From assembly GCF_008710095.1 (NCBI RefSeq), contig NZ_VYKJ01000003.1, positions 372,001 through 436,000 of the forward strand: a stretch of DNA of 64,000 nt. Direction: 5' to 3'. The translations under genes and the position numbers were made by a program. The notes beneath the pieces are model-generated. The model saw only the letters and a list, made by a program, of their open reading frames with translations. It was not told where the DNA came from and made no database searches. Shown here in pieces: positions 26,090 through 33,850 of the stretch. Numbering within the stretch: the first letter of the stretch is position 1; every line of letters starts with the position of its first letter. The stretch is from Affinibrenneria salicis (GTDB taxonomy: Bacteria > Pseudomonadota > Gammaproteobacteria > Enterobacterales > Enterobacteriaceae).

Positions 26090-27265
26090 ATGCAACTCGC
26101 AAGTATTATTCCCGATGAACGGCTGGTGGAATTATCCAATGCGGAAATAGCCCGTTATAGTCGCCATCTGTTATTACCCGAAATCGGCATTGAAGGTCAG
26201 CGGCGCATCAAAAGCGCCCGCGTGCTGTTGGTGGGAACGGGCGGTCTGGGCGCGCCGCTGGCGCTCTATCTGGCCGCCGCCGGCGTCGGCACCATCGGTC
26301 TGGTGGACTTCGATTTTGTCGAAGTATCGAATTTACAGCGTCAGATTATTCACGGCACCAAAGATATCAACCGCCCCAAAGTGGCATCGGCCAAAGACCG
26401 GATTAAATCTATTAATCCGGATTGCCATGTCGTGACCTATAACACACAACTGAACAGTAAGAATGCGCCGGATATCATCCGGGAATACGACGTGGTGGCG
26501 GACGGCACCGATAATTATCCCACCCGTTATTTGATTAACGATGCCTGCGTATTATTGGGCAAACCTACCGTTTATGGTTCGATATTTCAGTTCGAAGGGC
26601 AGGCGAGCGTCTTTTACGCCAGACAGGGGCCGTGCTACCGCTGTCTGTATCCGGCGCCGCCGCCGCCCGGTCTGGTGCCTTCCTGCGCCGAGGGCGGCGT
26701 GATCGGCGTGCTGCCGGGCATTATCGGCACCATTCAGGCGGCGGAGGTCATTAAATTGATCGTCGGCGGGGCGGATAGTCTGGTCGGGCGCCTGCTGTTG
26801 TTTGATGCGTGGCAGATGTCCCAGCGTGAATTGAAGCTGGAAAAAGATCCGAATTGCCCAATCTGCGGTCGCCACCCTGTAATTAATGAATTAATTGATT
26901 ATGAGGAGTTTTGCGGTCTTAAACCCTCGGCGGACGATATTCCGGTGGACGGCATCAGCGCGGTGGAATTGAAGGCGCGGCTGGACGCCGGTGAGCCGCT
27001 GCAATTAATTGATATTCGCGAACCGCATGAACGCGCCATCGTTAAATTCCCCGGCGCGAAGGTCGTGCCGTTAGGCCAAATCGCCCGCCGGATTGATGAA
27101 TTCGATCCGGCTATTGATGCGGTATTTCTCTGCAAGATAGGGCAGCGCAGCATCTTTGCCATTCGGGCCTTACAGCAAGCGGGATATAAGGGAAAACTGC
27201 TCAACCTGAAAGATGGCGTCAATGCCTGGGCCAGGGAGGTGGATACCAGCCTGCCGCAATATTAA
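26090..27265 (+). CDS. E1-like adenylyltransferase/sulfurtransferase with rhodanese domain (MoeZ-like)
   Basis: A 391-residue fusion. Residues 1-270 are a ThiF/MoeB-type E1: GTGGLG (49-54) binds ATP, Asp138/Asp141 lie in ADGTDN, and Cys182/Cys185 with Cys256/Cys259 form the zinc site. Residues 285-391 are a rhodanese domain with active-site Cys348 in FLCKIGQRS. It would adenylate the C-terminal glycine of the carrier encoded just upstream and load sulfur as thiocarboxylate. MoeZ of mycobacteria does this for CysO. Five bases separate it from the carrier gene. In this operon the rhodanese may take sulfane sulfur made by the desulfurase. Confidence 0.92.
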   Translation: MQLASIIPDERLVELSNAEIARYSRHLLLPEIGIEGQRRIKSARVLLVGTGGLGAPLALYLAAAGVGTIGLVDFDFVEVSNLQRQIIHGTKDINRPKVASAKDRIKSINPDCHVVTYNTQLNSKNAPDIIREYDVVADGTDNYPTRYLINDACVLLGKPTVYGSIFQFEGQASVFYARQGPCYRCLYPAPPPPGLVPSCAEGGVIGVLPGIIGTIQAAEVIKLIVGGADSLVGRLLLFDAWQMSQRELKLEKDPNCPICGRHPVINELIDYEEFCGLKPSADDIPVDGISAVELKARLDAGEPLQLIDIREPHERAIVKFPGAKVVPLGQIARRIDEFDPAIDAVFLCKIGQRSIFAIRALQQAGYKGKLLNLKDGVNAWAREVDTSLPQY

Positions 27266-27317
27266 TCGCGCTTTATTCGTGTAACAAAAACGTGTTCTGA
27301 ATAATTAAGGAATAATC

Positions 27318-28265
27318 ATGGCAGATAAAAAACCAGTAATTAACGCGCTCGGGCGTGATGCAGCCTATCAACTGGCCAACGTAACCAAAACGGCGCCGCA
27401 GTTTGGCGCCATTACCCCGCGTTGGGTCACCCGCTTTCTGGAATTTAAAGGGCTGGAAGCCGGCATATACCGGGTCAATAAAGTGGTGGAGGGCGATACG
27501 CCGCTCGATGCGTTATGCGGTCAGGACCCCACTCAGATTGAGATACCGAAAGGCTATATCGAATATGAAACCCGGCCGCGTGAATATCAGCTGGACTCGG
27601 TCGCCACCATCGTCAACGTCGATACCAAAATCGCCGATGTTTACAGCTCTCCTTACGATCAGGCCAGCGAACAGCTGGCGCTGGCGATCGAAAGCCTGCG
27701 CGAGCGGCAGGAAAGCCAGTTAATCAACAATGATGATTACGGTCTGCTGAAAAACGTGGCCGATGCGCAGCGCATTCAGACGCGCGCGGGCCGTCCGACG
27801 CCGGACGATCTCGACGAACTGCTGAGCAAGGTATGGAAAGAACCGTCGTTTTTCCTTGCGCATCCGCGGGCGATCGCCGCCTTCCAGCGCGAGGCGACGC
27901 GGCGCGGCGTGCCGCCGGCGACGGCGACGCTTAACGGCGGCGTGTTTATCCTGTGGCGCGGCATTCCCTTGATCCCAAGTGATAAATTATTCGTCGATGG
28001 GTTAAAAAACCCCAAAGGCCAGAGCGGGAAAACCAATATCCTGCTGATTCGTTCCGGCGAAGCGAAACGCGGCGTGCTGGGACTGTATCAGTCCGGCCTG
28101 CCCAATGAACAATCGCGGGGATTGTCCGTGCGCTTTCGCGGCATCGATGACAACGGCGTAGCCTCTTATCTGCTTTCACTCTATTGCTCGGCCGCCATCC
28201 TGGCCGATGATGCCATCGCGGTATTAGAAGATGTTGAAGTGGGTGAGTATTATGACTACGAATAA
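27318..28265 (+). CDS. Family 2A encapsulin nanocompartment shell protein (SrpI-like)
   Basis: A 315-residue HK97-fold shell protein. The order of blocks matches SrpI of Synechococcus elongatus, the type family 2A encapsulin: AAYQLANVTKTAPQFGAITPRW at the N-arm, EAGIYRVNKVVEGDT, YIEYETRPREYQL, then DVYSSPYDQASEQLAL, RPTPDDLDELLSKVWKEPSFF, WRGIPLIPSDKLFVDG and GLSVRFRGIDDNGVASYLLS, ending VEVGEYYDYE. No cNMP-binding domain is inserted, which separates it from family 2B. Sixty or so copies (or more) should assemble into a protein shell in the cytoplasm. AAGGAATAATC precedes the ATG. The stop lies inside the cargo gene start. Confidence 0.95.
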   Translation: MADKKPVINALGRDAAYQLANVTKTAPQFGAITPRWVTRFLEFKGLEAGIYRVNKVVEGDTPLDALCGQDPTQIEIPKGYIEYETRPREYQLDSVATIVNVDTKIADVYSSPYDQASEQLALAIESLRERQESQLINNDDYGLLKNVADAQRIQTRAGRPTPDDLDELLSKVWKEPSFFLAHPRAIAAFQREATRRGVPPATATLNGGVFILWRGIPLIPSDKLFVDGLKNPKGQSGKTNILLIRSGEAKRGVLGLYQSGLPNEQSRGLSVRFRGIDDNGVASYLLSLYCSAAILADDAIAVLEDVEVGEYYDYE

Positions 28266-29736
28266 ATTGCAGCTGCCCTTTGCGTCGGCGCCGTTTTCCG
28301 GCGAACCGTCGGCGCATGATTATGGCCTGCCGGACGAACGCGATCTGTCTTCGCTGCTGTCCGGCCATTTCCCTGACGCGGCAGAGGGGCGGGCGCCGCC
28401 CTACGCGCCCAGAGTGGTGCCGCTGGGCGGCGCGTCCGCGGCGGTCGACGACTTCCCGGCGCCCCGTACGGCGTCGCCGGATTTCGCGCCGCTGGCGCGG
28501 GTCGGCTCGGTGCCGCTGGAGCAGATTCGCGCCGATTTTCCGATTTTATCCGAACGGGTGGACGGAAATCCGCTGGTCTGGCTGGACAACGCCGCCACCA
28601 CCCAGCGGCCAAAGCAGGTGATTGAGCGCATCGGCTACTACTATGAGCATGAAAACTCGAATATCCACCGCGCGGCGCATACGCTGGCCGCACGCTCAAC
28701 CGATGCCTATGAGGCCGCTCGCGACAAGGTCGCGCGTTTTATCGGCGCGCCCGGCCCGGATAATATTATTTTTGTGCGCGGGACCACCGAGGGGCTGAAT
28801 CTCATCGCCCACAGTTACGTAAAACCGTTGCTGCAGCCCGGTGATGAAATCATCCTGACGCTGCTGGAGCATCACGCTAACATCGTGCCGTGGCAGCTGA
28901 TCGCCCAGCAGACGGGCGCGGTGATCCGCGTGGCGCCGGTGGATGAACAGGGGCAGTTGATCCTCGCCGAATACGTCAGGCTGTTTAACCGGAAGACCCG
29001 CTTCGTCTCGGCGACGCACGTTTCCAACGCGCTGGGCACCATTACGCCGGTGCAGGAACTGGTGAGCATCGCGCACAGTTTTGGCGTGCGGATCGCCATT
29101 GACGGCGCACAGTCTATTTCACATATTCCGGTTAACGTGAGCGCGCTGGATGCGGATTTCTTCGTTTTTTCCGGTCATAAAGTCTTTGGGCCGACCGGCA
29201 TCGGCGTGGTTTACGGCAAGCAGGAGGTGCTGGAGCAGGCGCAACCCTATCAGGGCGGCGGCAATATGATCGCCGACGTCACGTTTGAACTGACGCAGTA
29301 TCAGAAGCCGCCGCACAAGTTTGAAGCGGGAACCGGCAACATCGCCGACGCGGTCGGGCTGGGGGCGGCGATTGACTACGTGACGGCATTGGGGATTGAG
29401 AATATCGCCGCCTACGAGCATGCGCTGCTGGAATATGGCATTCAGAAGCTATCGCAGATTGCCGGTTTACGTCTGATCGGCACCGCGCCGCACAAGACCA
29501 GCGTGCTGTCGTTCGTGCTCGATCATCACTCCAATGAAGCGGTCGGCCGCTATCTCAGCCAGGCGGGGATTGCGGTGCGTGCCGGTCACCACTGCGCGCA
29601 GCCCATTTTGCGCCATTTCGGCTATGAGGGTACGGTTCGGCCCTCGCTGGCTTTCTATAACACGCCGCAGGAAATTGATCTGCTGGCGCAAAAAATAGCG
29701 CAGCTGGCCGACTCGTCGGCGTCAGTCCACCGTTGA
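28252..29736 (+). CDS. Family 2A encapsulin cargo: SufS-like cysteine desulfurase with N-terminal targeting extension
   Basis: A 494-residue PLP enzyme that releases sulfur from cysteine as persulfide/sulfane sulfur. Residues 1-88 are a Pro/Ala/Ser-rich, probably disordered extension absent from housekeeping SufS; such extensions carry the encapsulation signal of family 2A cargo. The catalytic domain begins IRADFPILSERVDGNPLVWLDNAATTQ. PLP Lys310 is in FSGHKVFGPTGIG and catalytic Cys448 in RAGHHCAQPILRHFG. The ATG at 28252 overlaps the shell gene by 14 bases, favouring coupled synthesis of shell and cargo; an in-frame start seven codons earlier is less likely. Confidence 0.94.
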   Translation: MTTNKLQLPFASAPFSGEPSAHDYGLPDERDLSSLLSGHFPDAAEGRAPPYAPRVVPLGGASAAVDDFPAPRTASPDFAPLARVGSVPLEQIRADFPILSERVDGNPLVWLDNAATTQRPKQVIERIGYYYEHENSNIHRAAHTLAARSTDAYEAARDKVARFIGAPGPDNIIFVRGTTEGLNLIAHSYVKPLLQPGDEIILTLLEHHANIVPWQLIAQQTGAVIRVAPVDEQGQLILAEYVRLFNRKTRFVSATHVSNALGTITPVQELVSIAHSFGVRIAIDGAQSISHIPVNVSALDADFFVFSGHKVFGPTGIGVVYGKQEVLEQAQPYQGGGNMIADVTFELTQYQKPPHKFEAGTGNIADAVGLGAAIDYVTALGIENIAAYEHALLEYGIQKLSQIAGLRLIGTAPHKTSVLSFVLDHHSNEAVGRYLSQAGIAVRAGHHCAQPILRHFGYEGTVRPSLAFYNTPQEIDLLAQKIAQLADSSASVHR

Positions 29737-29822
29737 GCGGCGGACTTTACCCTCCCTGCGCGCGCCGGACGATCTTTCGGTCGCGCCGCGTTGCGCTGAG
29801 GCTGAAGGGCGGCGGGCAGGGG

Positions 29823-29939
29823 ATGTTATCCATTCCATGGATAATCAAAGCGGAAATAATCACTTTGTTTTTTGCCGTTATGCGCTTAACTGGATGCAAT
29901 AAATCGACCGACTGCGACGCAAGGAGAAAGACAACGTGA
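29823..29939 (+). CDS. Possible tiny membrane or lipoprotein-like peptide
   Basis: A 38-codon frame. It begins MLSIPWIIKAEIITLFFAV and has MRLTGCNKS, which resembles a lipobox (LTGC) after a hydrophobic stretch. It lies 87 bases after the desulfurase stop, and its TGA overlaps the GTG of the next small frame. The ribosome binding site is poor in spacing. Coding is not proven; chance is a fair alternative. Confidence 0.25.
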   Translation: MLSIPWIIKAEIITLFFAVMRLTGCNKSTDCDARRKTT

Positions 29940-30133
29940 GGGTTATTAACTGGCTTAAGCGATTTTCGGCGGTACTGCGTTCCCGGCTCAACCAATCGAT
30001 GACGCCGATAGCGCCGCTCTGTATACCGGCCCCCGACAGTGCGGGGATGTCGGACGTTATGCTCACCATGGAGTATATTTATGGCAGCGAAATGGCAAGC
30101 GTTTGCCTGGTCTCCATGCGGCTGGAGCGCTAA
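29936..30133 (+). CDS. Possible small protein downstream of encapsulin operon
   Basis: A 65-codon frame starting at GTG 29936 with a good AAGGAGAAAG about five bases upstream. The product begins MRVINWLKRFSAVLRSRLNQ, basic and amphipathic, then a neutral part (MSDVMLTMEYIYGSEMASVC). It is not recognised. The overlap with the preceding 38-codon frame (GTGA) would couple the two. Its place after the encapsulin cargo is the only functional hint. Confidence 0.3.
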   Translation: MRVINWLKRFSAVLRSRLNQSMTPIAPLCIPAPDSAGMSDVMLTMEYIYGSEMASVCLVSMRLER

Positions 30134-30402
30134 TGGCGGCCGGTGGCGTTGCCGGCGTGACTGAATGTCCGAATAAGGCGACGAACGGATAATAATGTCT
30201 GGTTAACTAAATAGCTTCGCATAATCGCGCTACGCTTGACCTGCAGGTTGAGTGATAACGATATGATGATTAAATAACAATCAACTGGTTTTAATGATTA
30301 TTTTAATCTTATTATCATCAGTTACGCGTTATAGCATGATCAAAAGTGAAGCATCAATGCGCGAGTTATTTAGGCGGCATAAGGCGCCTGTTTCTTTATT
30401 GT

Positions 30403-30419
30403 GGCGTCATGATGACGCC
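30403..30419. promoter_or_regulatory. Perfect 17-base palindrome
   Basis: GGCGTCAT at 30403-30410, G, then ATGACGCC at 30412-30419. It is a single perfect inverted repeat in a gene-poor stretch. It could be an operator or part of a terminator stem, but no T run follows. No gene can be assigned to it. Confidence 0.35.
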
Positions 30420-30602
30420 GTTGATCTGTCAATTACATCACTGCGGTGAATGTTGACAATGAATCCCGCGCCATGCCTCATCTGCATTACTCCTGGCGGC
30501 AGATTTCTGAATGAATAAACAAAGTCTGTCTGCCATTATTATTTTTATCTGAACGCCCGTCGGTATTTCCCGCATAATGACGCGTGATTGCTGACGCGAA
30601 TA

Positions 30603-30860
30603 ATATGCCTCAGGTAATTCGGGGGGCAGGAAAGCGGTGGCGCAGCGACAAATTCGGCGGCAACGAAGTCGTTCAGCCAACGGCCGACCTGCGGTGAGCG
30701 ACTGGATGTCTCTTATGCTTGCAGCAGTAGGGGCGCGGGGTAAGCGACGAATCCGCCGGGAGCAGGGTTGAGCGCCGCTGGCGGCAACCCGGCAGGGGCG
30801 AGCCTCATGGCGGGGGCGAGTAACTAAACCAACGCGCCTGCCGCCTGAAGTATAACGGTA
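30603..30860 (-). repeat. Dispersed imperfect repeat, copy B
   Basis: Shares with 42170-42445, in the same orientation, the blocks GCAGCGACAAATTCG.CGGCAACGAA, GGATGTCTCTTA, GCCGGGAGCAG.GTTG, GGGGCGAGCCTCA.GGCGGGG.CGAGTAAC and GCCTGAAG.AT. Spacing between blocks is conserved over about 260 bases while single bases differ. This shows an old, diverged repeat family rather than a recent insertion. Confidence 0.7.
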
Positions 30861-31008
30861 AATGGTTGTAGGGCAGCATGAATAAGGGCCGTCAGCGTAT
30901 ACGCGGTCTGAAATATGACGAAGCGCTCAGCCGCTTTGGCCACAGGATGCGCCAGACCCGCAGGCCTGGCGCAACGCGTCCGCCAATCCGGCGCCGGGAG
31001 CGAGAGGA

Positions 31009-32061
31009 TCAGCTCCCGGACGCCACGTGCGGATCGTCAAAAAAGTAATCCTTTACCGATTCGGGCTTGTTTTTAATGGCCCCGACGCGATGCAGAAATT
31101 GCCCCAGCGGCAGAGTATTCTGCGGGGTGATGCTGAATTTCGATTCGGGGCTTTTGAGGATGTCCAACAACAGTTTTCGATCGATTCTCGAGCGCGTTAT
31201 GCGAATAAAGGCATCGGCCGCCTCTTCGGGATGCTGAGCGGTAAAGTCCGCCGCCTCGGCCAGCGCATTGATGAACACGCGATACGTGCGCGGATTTTCC
31301 TTGCGGAATTTTTCCGTGGTGTAAAGCACGACGGGAGACGTGGGGCCGCCCTGTACATCATACGAGTTCAGGACGATATGCGCGTTGGGATTGCCGGCCA
31401 GCTCTTGCTCCTGGAACGGCGCGTTGGCGAAATGGGCGCTGATTTCGGTGCCGCCGCTGATAATCGCCGCCGTGGCGTCGGGATGGGGCACTGTCACCTG
31501 GAGTTTATCGAGGCGATTGTACGCTTTGTCGCCCCAGAGTTTGGCCGAAGCCTGCTGCAGATAGCGCGACTGTACGGATACGCCTATCGCCGGCACCGCG
31601 ATGCGGTCCTTATCGGTGAAATCGGCGATGGTTTTAACATTGGGATTGGTGCTGATCAGATAATAAGGGAAGCTGCCGGTGGCGAGCACCGCGCGCACGT
31701 TTTGACGATTTTTAGTGCGATCCCACAGGGTGAACAGCGGGCCGATACCCGCGCCGGCGATATCTACCGACCCGGACAGGAGCGCATCGTTCACCGCCGC
31801 GCCGCCCGACAGCTGGAGGTAATCCACTTTGACATCCAGCCCCTCGGCCTTGCCGTGTTTCTCGATCAGCTGTTTATCCTGCGCCACGTTAAGCAGCAGA
31901 TAGACGATGCCGAACTGCTGAGCAATACGTAACTGGCCTTCCGCCCAGGCCTGACCCGGCAACGCCAGCGCCGATGCCAGCAGGCTAACGGCCGAGGTCA
32001 GACCGATGACTTTGCGGGATAAATACCGGGTTGGATTCAGCCGGTCGTTGTTTTTTTTCAT
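31009..32061 (-). CDS. ABC transporter substrate-binding protein, NMT1/SsuA-like
   Basis: A 350-residue periplasmic binding protein of the NMT1/THI5-like family, which includes sulfonate, taurine and nitrate binders. Residues about 17-43 form a signal peptide ending GQAWA before EGQLRIAQQFGIVYL. The family pattern continues with LSGGAAVNDALLSGSVDIAGAG and YTTEKFRKENPRTYRVFINA. The ATG at 32061 is chosen; an in-frame GTG three codons earlier is possible. No permease or ATPase gene is next to it, so it is an orphan. A sulfonate substrate would suit the sulfur genes nearby, but the sequence alone does not show it. Confidence 0.85.
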   Translation of the reverse strand: MKKNNDRLNPTRYLSRKVIGLTSAVSLLASALALPGQAWAEGQLRIAQQFGIVYLLLNVAQDKQLIEKHGKAEGLDVKVDYLQLSGGAAVNDALLSGSVDIAGAGIGPLFTLWDRTKNRQNVRAVLATGSFPYYLISTNPNVKTIADFTDKDRIAVPAIGVSVQSRYLQQASAKLWGDKAYNRLDKLQVTVPHPDATAAIISGGTEISAHFANAPFQEQELAGNPNAHIVLNSYDVQGGPTSPVVLYTTEKFRKENPRTYRVFINALAEAADFTAQHPEEAADAFIRITRSRIDRKLLLDILKSPESKFSITPQNTLPLGQFLHRVGAIKNKPESVKDYFFDDPHVASGS

Positions 32062-32492
32062 ATAGCGCACCGATTAAAGAGTGAGATAGATATTTGGCCA
32101 ATCAACCGCATCAGCATCTGAACGGAAAACCGGGTTGAAATATCCGACCGCGGAATTTATATAACGAACAAAAAAACAGAAACGCCCTCCGGTCGCCATT
32201 ATTCTGGTCAAATAATGAAATTAAGCGGGCCCGATGATATTTAATTAAATATTTTCTGTTTCTTTAGTTTAAAATATCCGCTGCGCCAGGATATAAAACG
32301 CAGCATAGGGTAATTTTCCGTGTTCGATAAAGTGTATTTGGTAATAAGCTATACCCGTCATTCTTCAGGCCGCCGGCGCGTCGGCTACTCTCAACTATAC
32401 GGCCCATCCTTGGGCCTGGCGGGAAAAAATTCCGGCCGCGCGCGTGGCGTATTTATTCAATGGCCGACAGGTCGGCGCGCGGCGCCCGTCGT
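32062..32492. other. Intergenic region with partial repeat copy D
   Basis: No gene seen. The right-hand part of the leftward binding-protein promoter is AT-rich (32100-32300). At about 32347-32422 there is a partial repeat element (TATACCCGTCATTCTTCAGG, later CGGCCCATCCTTGGGCCTGG). Confidence 0.5.
32347..32422 (+). repeat. Short dispersed repeat, copy D
   Basis: TATACCCGTCATTCTTCAGG followed by GCGTCGGCTACTCTC and CGGCCCATCCTTGGGC. Related short elements occur at about 36820-36893 and 43331-43446. The first block also matches, in reverse, the end of copies B and C (CCTGAAG.AT), so these are probably internally deleted members of the same family. Confidence 0.55.
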
Positions 32493-33845
32493 TCAGCGTT
32501 GCTGGCGGAAAATCCACTCGCGGATTGGCTCAATGGTATATGCGATGCGCCAGGTGTTGCGGTGTCCGCTGGCGCCTTCCGCTGACTGATGTTCAGGGAT
32601 GACGGTGCCTTTACGCAAGGCGATATAGTTGATTGGGCTGTTCGCGACATCGATCTTGTCGAAGGCGGCCCGGAACTGCTCCGCCGTCCAGTTGCCGTCC
32701 CAAACGGCGCGGCTGATCTTCGCCCCCTCTTTTTCCAGCACGGCGGTGATGGCGTCCTGACCCGGCCAGGCCTTAGCGTCGTCCTGCGACACCACAATCC
32801 ATAACTTCTGCCGGGCGAGCGGTTTGGTCAGCGCGGCATCCCACTGGCCGGCCACCAGCAAAGAGGCGGCGAAAAAGGTCGGGTATCTGATATCCATGGC
32901 GATCGACATCATGCAGCCGCCCGACTGGCCGGTGGTGTAAAGTCGGTTACGGTCGATGCGGTACTGGTCAGTCAGCGACCTGATGAGATTGATGGTGGTG
33001 TCCAGCATCGCGGAGGTGTGCGAGTCATCGTCGGCGATGATTTCGGCGTATTGAGGCGCCAGGACAAAACAGGGGCGGCGGGCCTGATCGGCGGGGCTGG
33101 CCCAGGCGATCGCGCCCAGTCCCTGGTACAGGGTCGTGCGCGTGACGTCGCTGGTGGCGCCGGCGTCGTGCATGAACAATACCAGCGGGTAGGATTCGCC
33201 CGCATCATCGTTTTTCGGTATGAACAGGTTGTAGCGCAGGCTTTTGCCGGTCTGCGGATCGTGGAATTCCAGCTGTTGAAAATCATCGACGATCGGATTT
33301 TTGACCTGCGTCGTTTGCAACGGTTGGCTATCGGCCGCGATGACCTGTCCGTCGCTCAATGTGATCGGTCCGGACTGCACCACGCTGGCGACGGCGGTTT
33401 TGTAGACCGTATCATAGACCGGAATGTCGCCGGCTTTGCCTGGCCCTTTGCCGCCGCTGCCGGCAGGCGCCTTTTGCTCTCCGCCTTGCGGCTGTATCTT
33501 CTCGGCCAGCGGCGCGTTTTGATCTTCGGGCGACAGGGTAATAATGACGAAACGGCCTTGCGCCGCGCGCGCGCCAATATCGGCCGCGGTGCCGGCGAAA
33601 GCGCCGGTGACCGTTCGTCCCGCGATGTGGAAGCTGGCGGCCGACAAGTCCGCGCCATTGATCGGCGCACTGTACTCCACGGCGACGCCGATCAGGCGAA
33701 TGCCATCGCCGAACACTTGCGTGATCGCGGTCGCGCCTTTTACATGCCGGGCGCCGTTACGGGCAAACACCGGTACGTTGATGGTCATCAAAACCCCGGC
33801 CGCGAGGCCCCTGATCAGGAAATCCCGACGTGATGGCATCTTCAT
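32493..33845 (-). CDS. Tat-exported esterase/PHB-depolymerase-like alpha/beta hydrolase
   Basis: A 450-residue secreted hydrolase. A twin-arginine signal (SRRDFLIRG at 5-13, hydrophobic to about 28) directs it through the Tat system. Residues 35-160 look like an Ig-like N-terminal domain with an insertion rich in Gly, Lys and Pro (120-140). The catalytic domain from about 195 has YPLVLFMHDAGATS (oxyanion region) and the nucleophile Ser308 in TTGQSGGCMM. This is the layout of esterases annotated as PHB-depolymerase-family or prolyl-oligopeptidase-family hydrolases with an Ig-like domain. It lies five bases after another Tat-exported hydrolase gene, so the two form an operon. Confidence 0.8.
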   Translation of the reverse strand: MKMPSRRDFLIRGLAAGVLMTINVPVFARNGARHVKGATAITQVFGDGIRLIGVAVEYSAPINGADLSAASFHIAGRTVTGAFAGTAADIGARAAQGRFVIITLSPEDQNAPLAEKIQPQGGEQKAPAGSGGKGPGKAGDIPVYDTVYKTAVASVVQSGPITLSDGQVIAADSQPLQTTQVKNPIVDDFQQLEFHDPQTGKSLRYNLFIPKNDDAGESYPLVLFMHDAGATSDVTRTTLYQGLGAIAWASPADQARRPCFVLAPQYAEIIADDDSHTSAMLDTTINLIRSLTDQYRIDRNRLYTTGQSGGCMMSIAMDIRYPTFFAASLLVAGQWDAALTKPLARQKLWIVVSQDDAKAWPGQDAITAVLEKEGAKISRAVWDGNWTAEQFRAAFDKIDVANSPINYIALRKGTVIPEHQSAEGASGHRNTWRIAYTIEPIREWIFRQQR

Positions 33846-33850
33846 TCTCC

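Larger units (their letters stand above)
30134..31008. other. Gene-poor region after the encapsulin operon
   Basis: About 875 bases without a convincing gene. It holds an AT-rich part (30180-30400), a 17-base perfect palindrome (30403-30419) and one copy of the dispersed repeat (about 30603-30860). An open frame on the minus strand (30438-30680) falls partly in the repeat and is not believed. Confidence 0.5.
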
